Of a stretch of 64,000 nt of DNA, positions 63,523 through 64,000 are shown one piece after another (the stretch's first letter is position 1; every line of letters starts with the position of its first letter). Source of the stretch: Dehalococcoides mccartyi CG5 (GTDB lineage: Bacteria; Chloroflexota; Dehalococcoidia; Dehalococcoidales; Dehalococcoidaceae); NCBI RefSeq assembly GCF_000830885.1, contig NZ_CP006951.1, forward strand, positions 496,001 to 560,000, in the 5' to 3' direction. Made by a program: the position numbers and the translations under genes. A model generated the notes under the pieces. The model searched no databases. It saw only the letters and a program-made list of their open reading frames with translations, and had not been told where the DNA came from.

Positions 63523-64000
63523 TCAGGGGTTCTGTTTTATACCGGGTATGCCTATAAACGGAAGATTCCGGTATTCCTCATGGTAATCCAGCCCATACCC
63601 TACCACAAATTCATCCGGCAGTTCAAAACCTACATAGTCAATATTTATGTCAATAAGTCGTCTTACCTTGCGGTCAAGAAGGGTGCAAACCTTGAGGCTG
63701 GCAGGATTTTTAGACCTGAGATGGTTTAACAGATAGTTCAGGGTTATGCCTGTATCCACAATGTCTTCAACAAGCAGCACATCTCTGCCAGCTACCTCCA
63801 GATCCATGTCCTTGGTGATGCGTACCATAGATGCATTGCTGCCGCTGTAATAGGATATGGTCATAAAATCTATATCCAGCGGAATAGCTATCTGGCGTAT
63901 TAGGTCTGCCATAAAACAGATAAATCCCCTTTGCACCCCGATAAGTATGGGGCGGTTATCCGGGTAATCATCAGATATTTGGCGTGCCAAGCTGGCCACT
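63523..64000 (-). CDS. hpt: Hypoxanthine phosphoribosyltransferase (start beyond window)
   Basis: The frame is open to the right edge; 159 codons including the stop are in view, and about 20 N-terminal residues are probably outside. The enzyme salvages hypoxanthine and guanine with PRPP. The PRPP motif VLLVEDIVDTGITLNYLL is clear, ISYYSGSN precedes the flexible loop, and VGYGLDYHEEYRNLPFIGI near the C terminus is typical. Confidence 0.93.
   Translation of the reverse strand, partial: VASLARQISDDYPDNRPILIGVQRGFICFMADLIRQIAIPLDIDFMTISYYSGSNASMVRITKDMDLEVAGRDVLLVEDIVDTGITLNYLLNHLRSKNPASLKVCTLLDRKVRRLIDINIDYVGFELPDEFVVGYGLDYHEEYRNLPFIGIPGIKQNP

Noticed and set aside
63229-63729. Short plus-strand ORFs in and after the intron-like segment
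   Set aside because: They have no ribosome-binding site or family signature. The second one overlaps hpt in antisense.

Overview
The window looks like a core-chromosome segment of an obligately organohalide-respiring Chloroflexi bacterium, most likely Dehalococcoides mccartyi. This is an inference from gene content; there is no 16S gene here. The grounds are a corrinoid uptake, remodelling and lower-ligand pathway under three cobalamin riboswitches, an acetyl-CoA synthase/corrinoid protein cluster without a CO dehydrogenase (CODH) gene beside it, a four-subunit 2-oxoacid:ferredoxin oxidoreductase, and short compact operons. Genes are dense and nearly every long ORF has a recognisable family. 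I see no prophage, CRISPR array, transposase or reductive-dehalogenase gene.

Layout. 1-3.3 kb: transketolase (cut by the left edge), a nitroreductase, a methyltransferase and a LOG-like protein. 3.4-9.6 kb: promoter, two tandem cobalamin riboswitches, then btuF-btuC-btuD-cbiZ-cbiB-cobD. 9.6-13.2 kb: a second promoter and riboswitch with a terminator, then cobT-cobS-cobC-cobU. Together these import corrinoids, strip incomplete ones to cobyric acid (CbiZ), rebuild the aminopropanol arm (CobD, CbiB), activate it (CobU) and attach the lower ligand (CobT, CobC, CobS). 13.2-15.5 kb: thioredoxin and a NarL-type two-component pair. 15.6-26.3 kb (minus): fhs, a corrinoid-protein reactivase, cooC, folD, acsD, acsB, acsC and a DUF3786 gene, i.e. 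a Wood-Ljungdahl methyl branch plus acetyl-CoA synthase. 26.4-31.1 kb (plus): two small unknown genes, aspS, tig and clpP. 31.2-39.5 kb (minus): a sugar-kinase-family protein, a formyltransferase-like protein, a PHP phosphoesterase, efp, an M24 peptidase, xerC/D, topA and dprA, preceded upstream by two tRNA-Ser genes.

40.3-50.3 kb: a cation/proton antiporter, tRNA-Arg, a 2-oxoacid:ferredoxin oxidoreductase (gamma, delta, alpha, beta) run directly into NuoE-, NuoF- and NuoG-like genes, tRNA-Pro, a SUOX-fold molybdopterin protein and a flavin disulfide reductase-like enzyme. 50.3-53.5 kb: tRNA-Gly, an FmdB zinc ribbon, tRNA-Met, an SDR and hflX with a small unknown gene. An AT-rich gene-free stretch (53.5-54.1 kb) follows. 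54.1-62.3 kb (minus): dxs, then pgk, apgM, tpiA, miaA, dapF and dapL. The right end has a small membrane protein, tRNA-Arg, what looks like a truncated group II intron 5' end, and hypoxanthine phosphoribosyltransferase cut by the edge.

The most notable points are the duplicated riboswitch block with small ORFs whose ribosome-binding sites lie in the riboswitch hairpin, the acetyl-CoA synthase cluster lacking a CODH gene, the fused POR/NuoEFG-like operon, the altered EF-P loop, a possible leaderless Cys-rich protein divergent from the acs operon, and the intron-like remnant at 63.2-63.5 kb.
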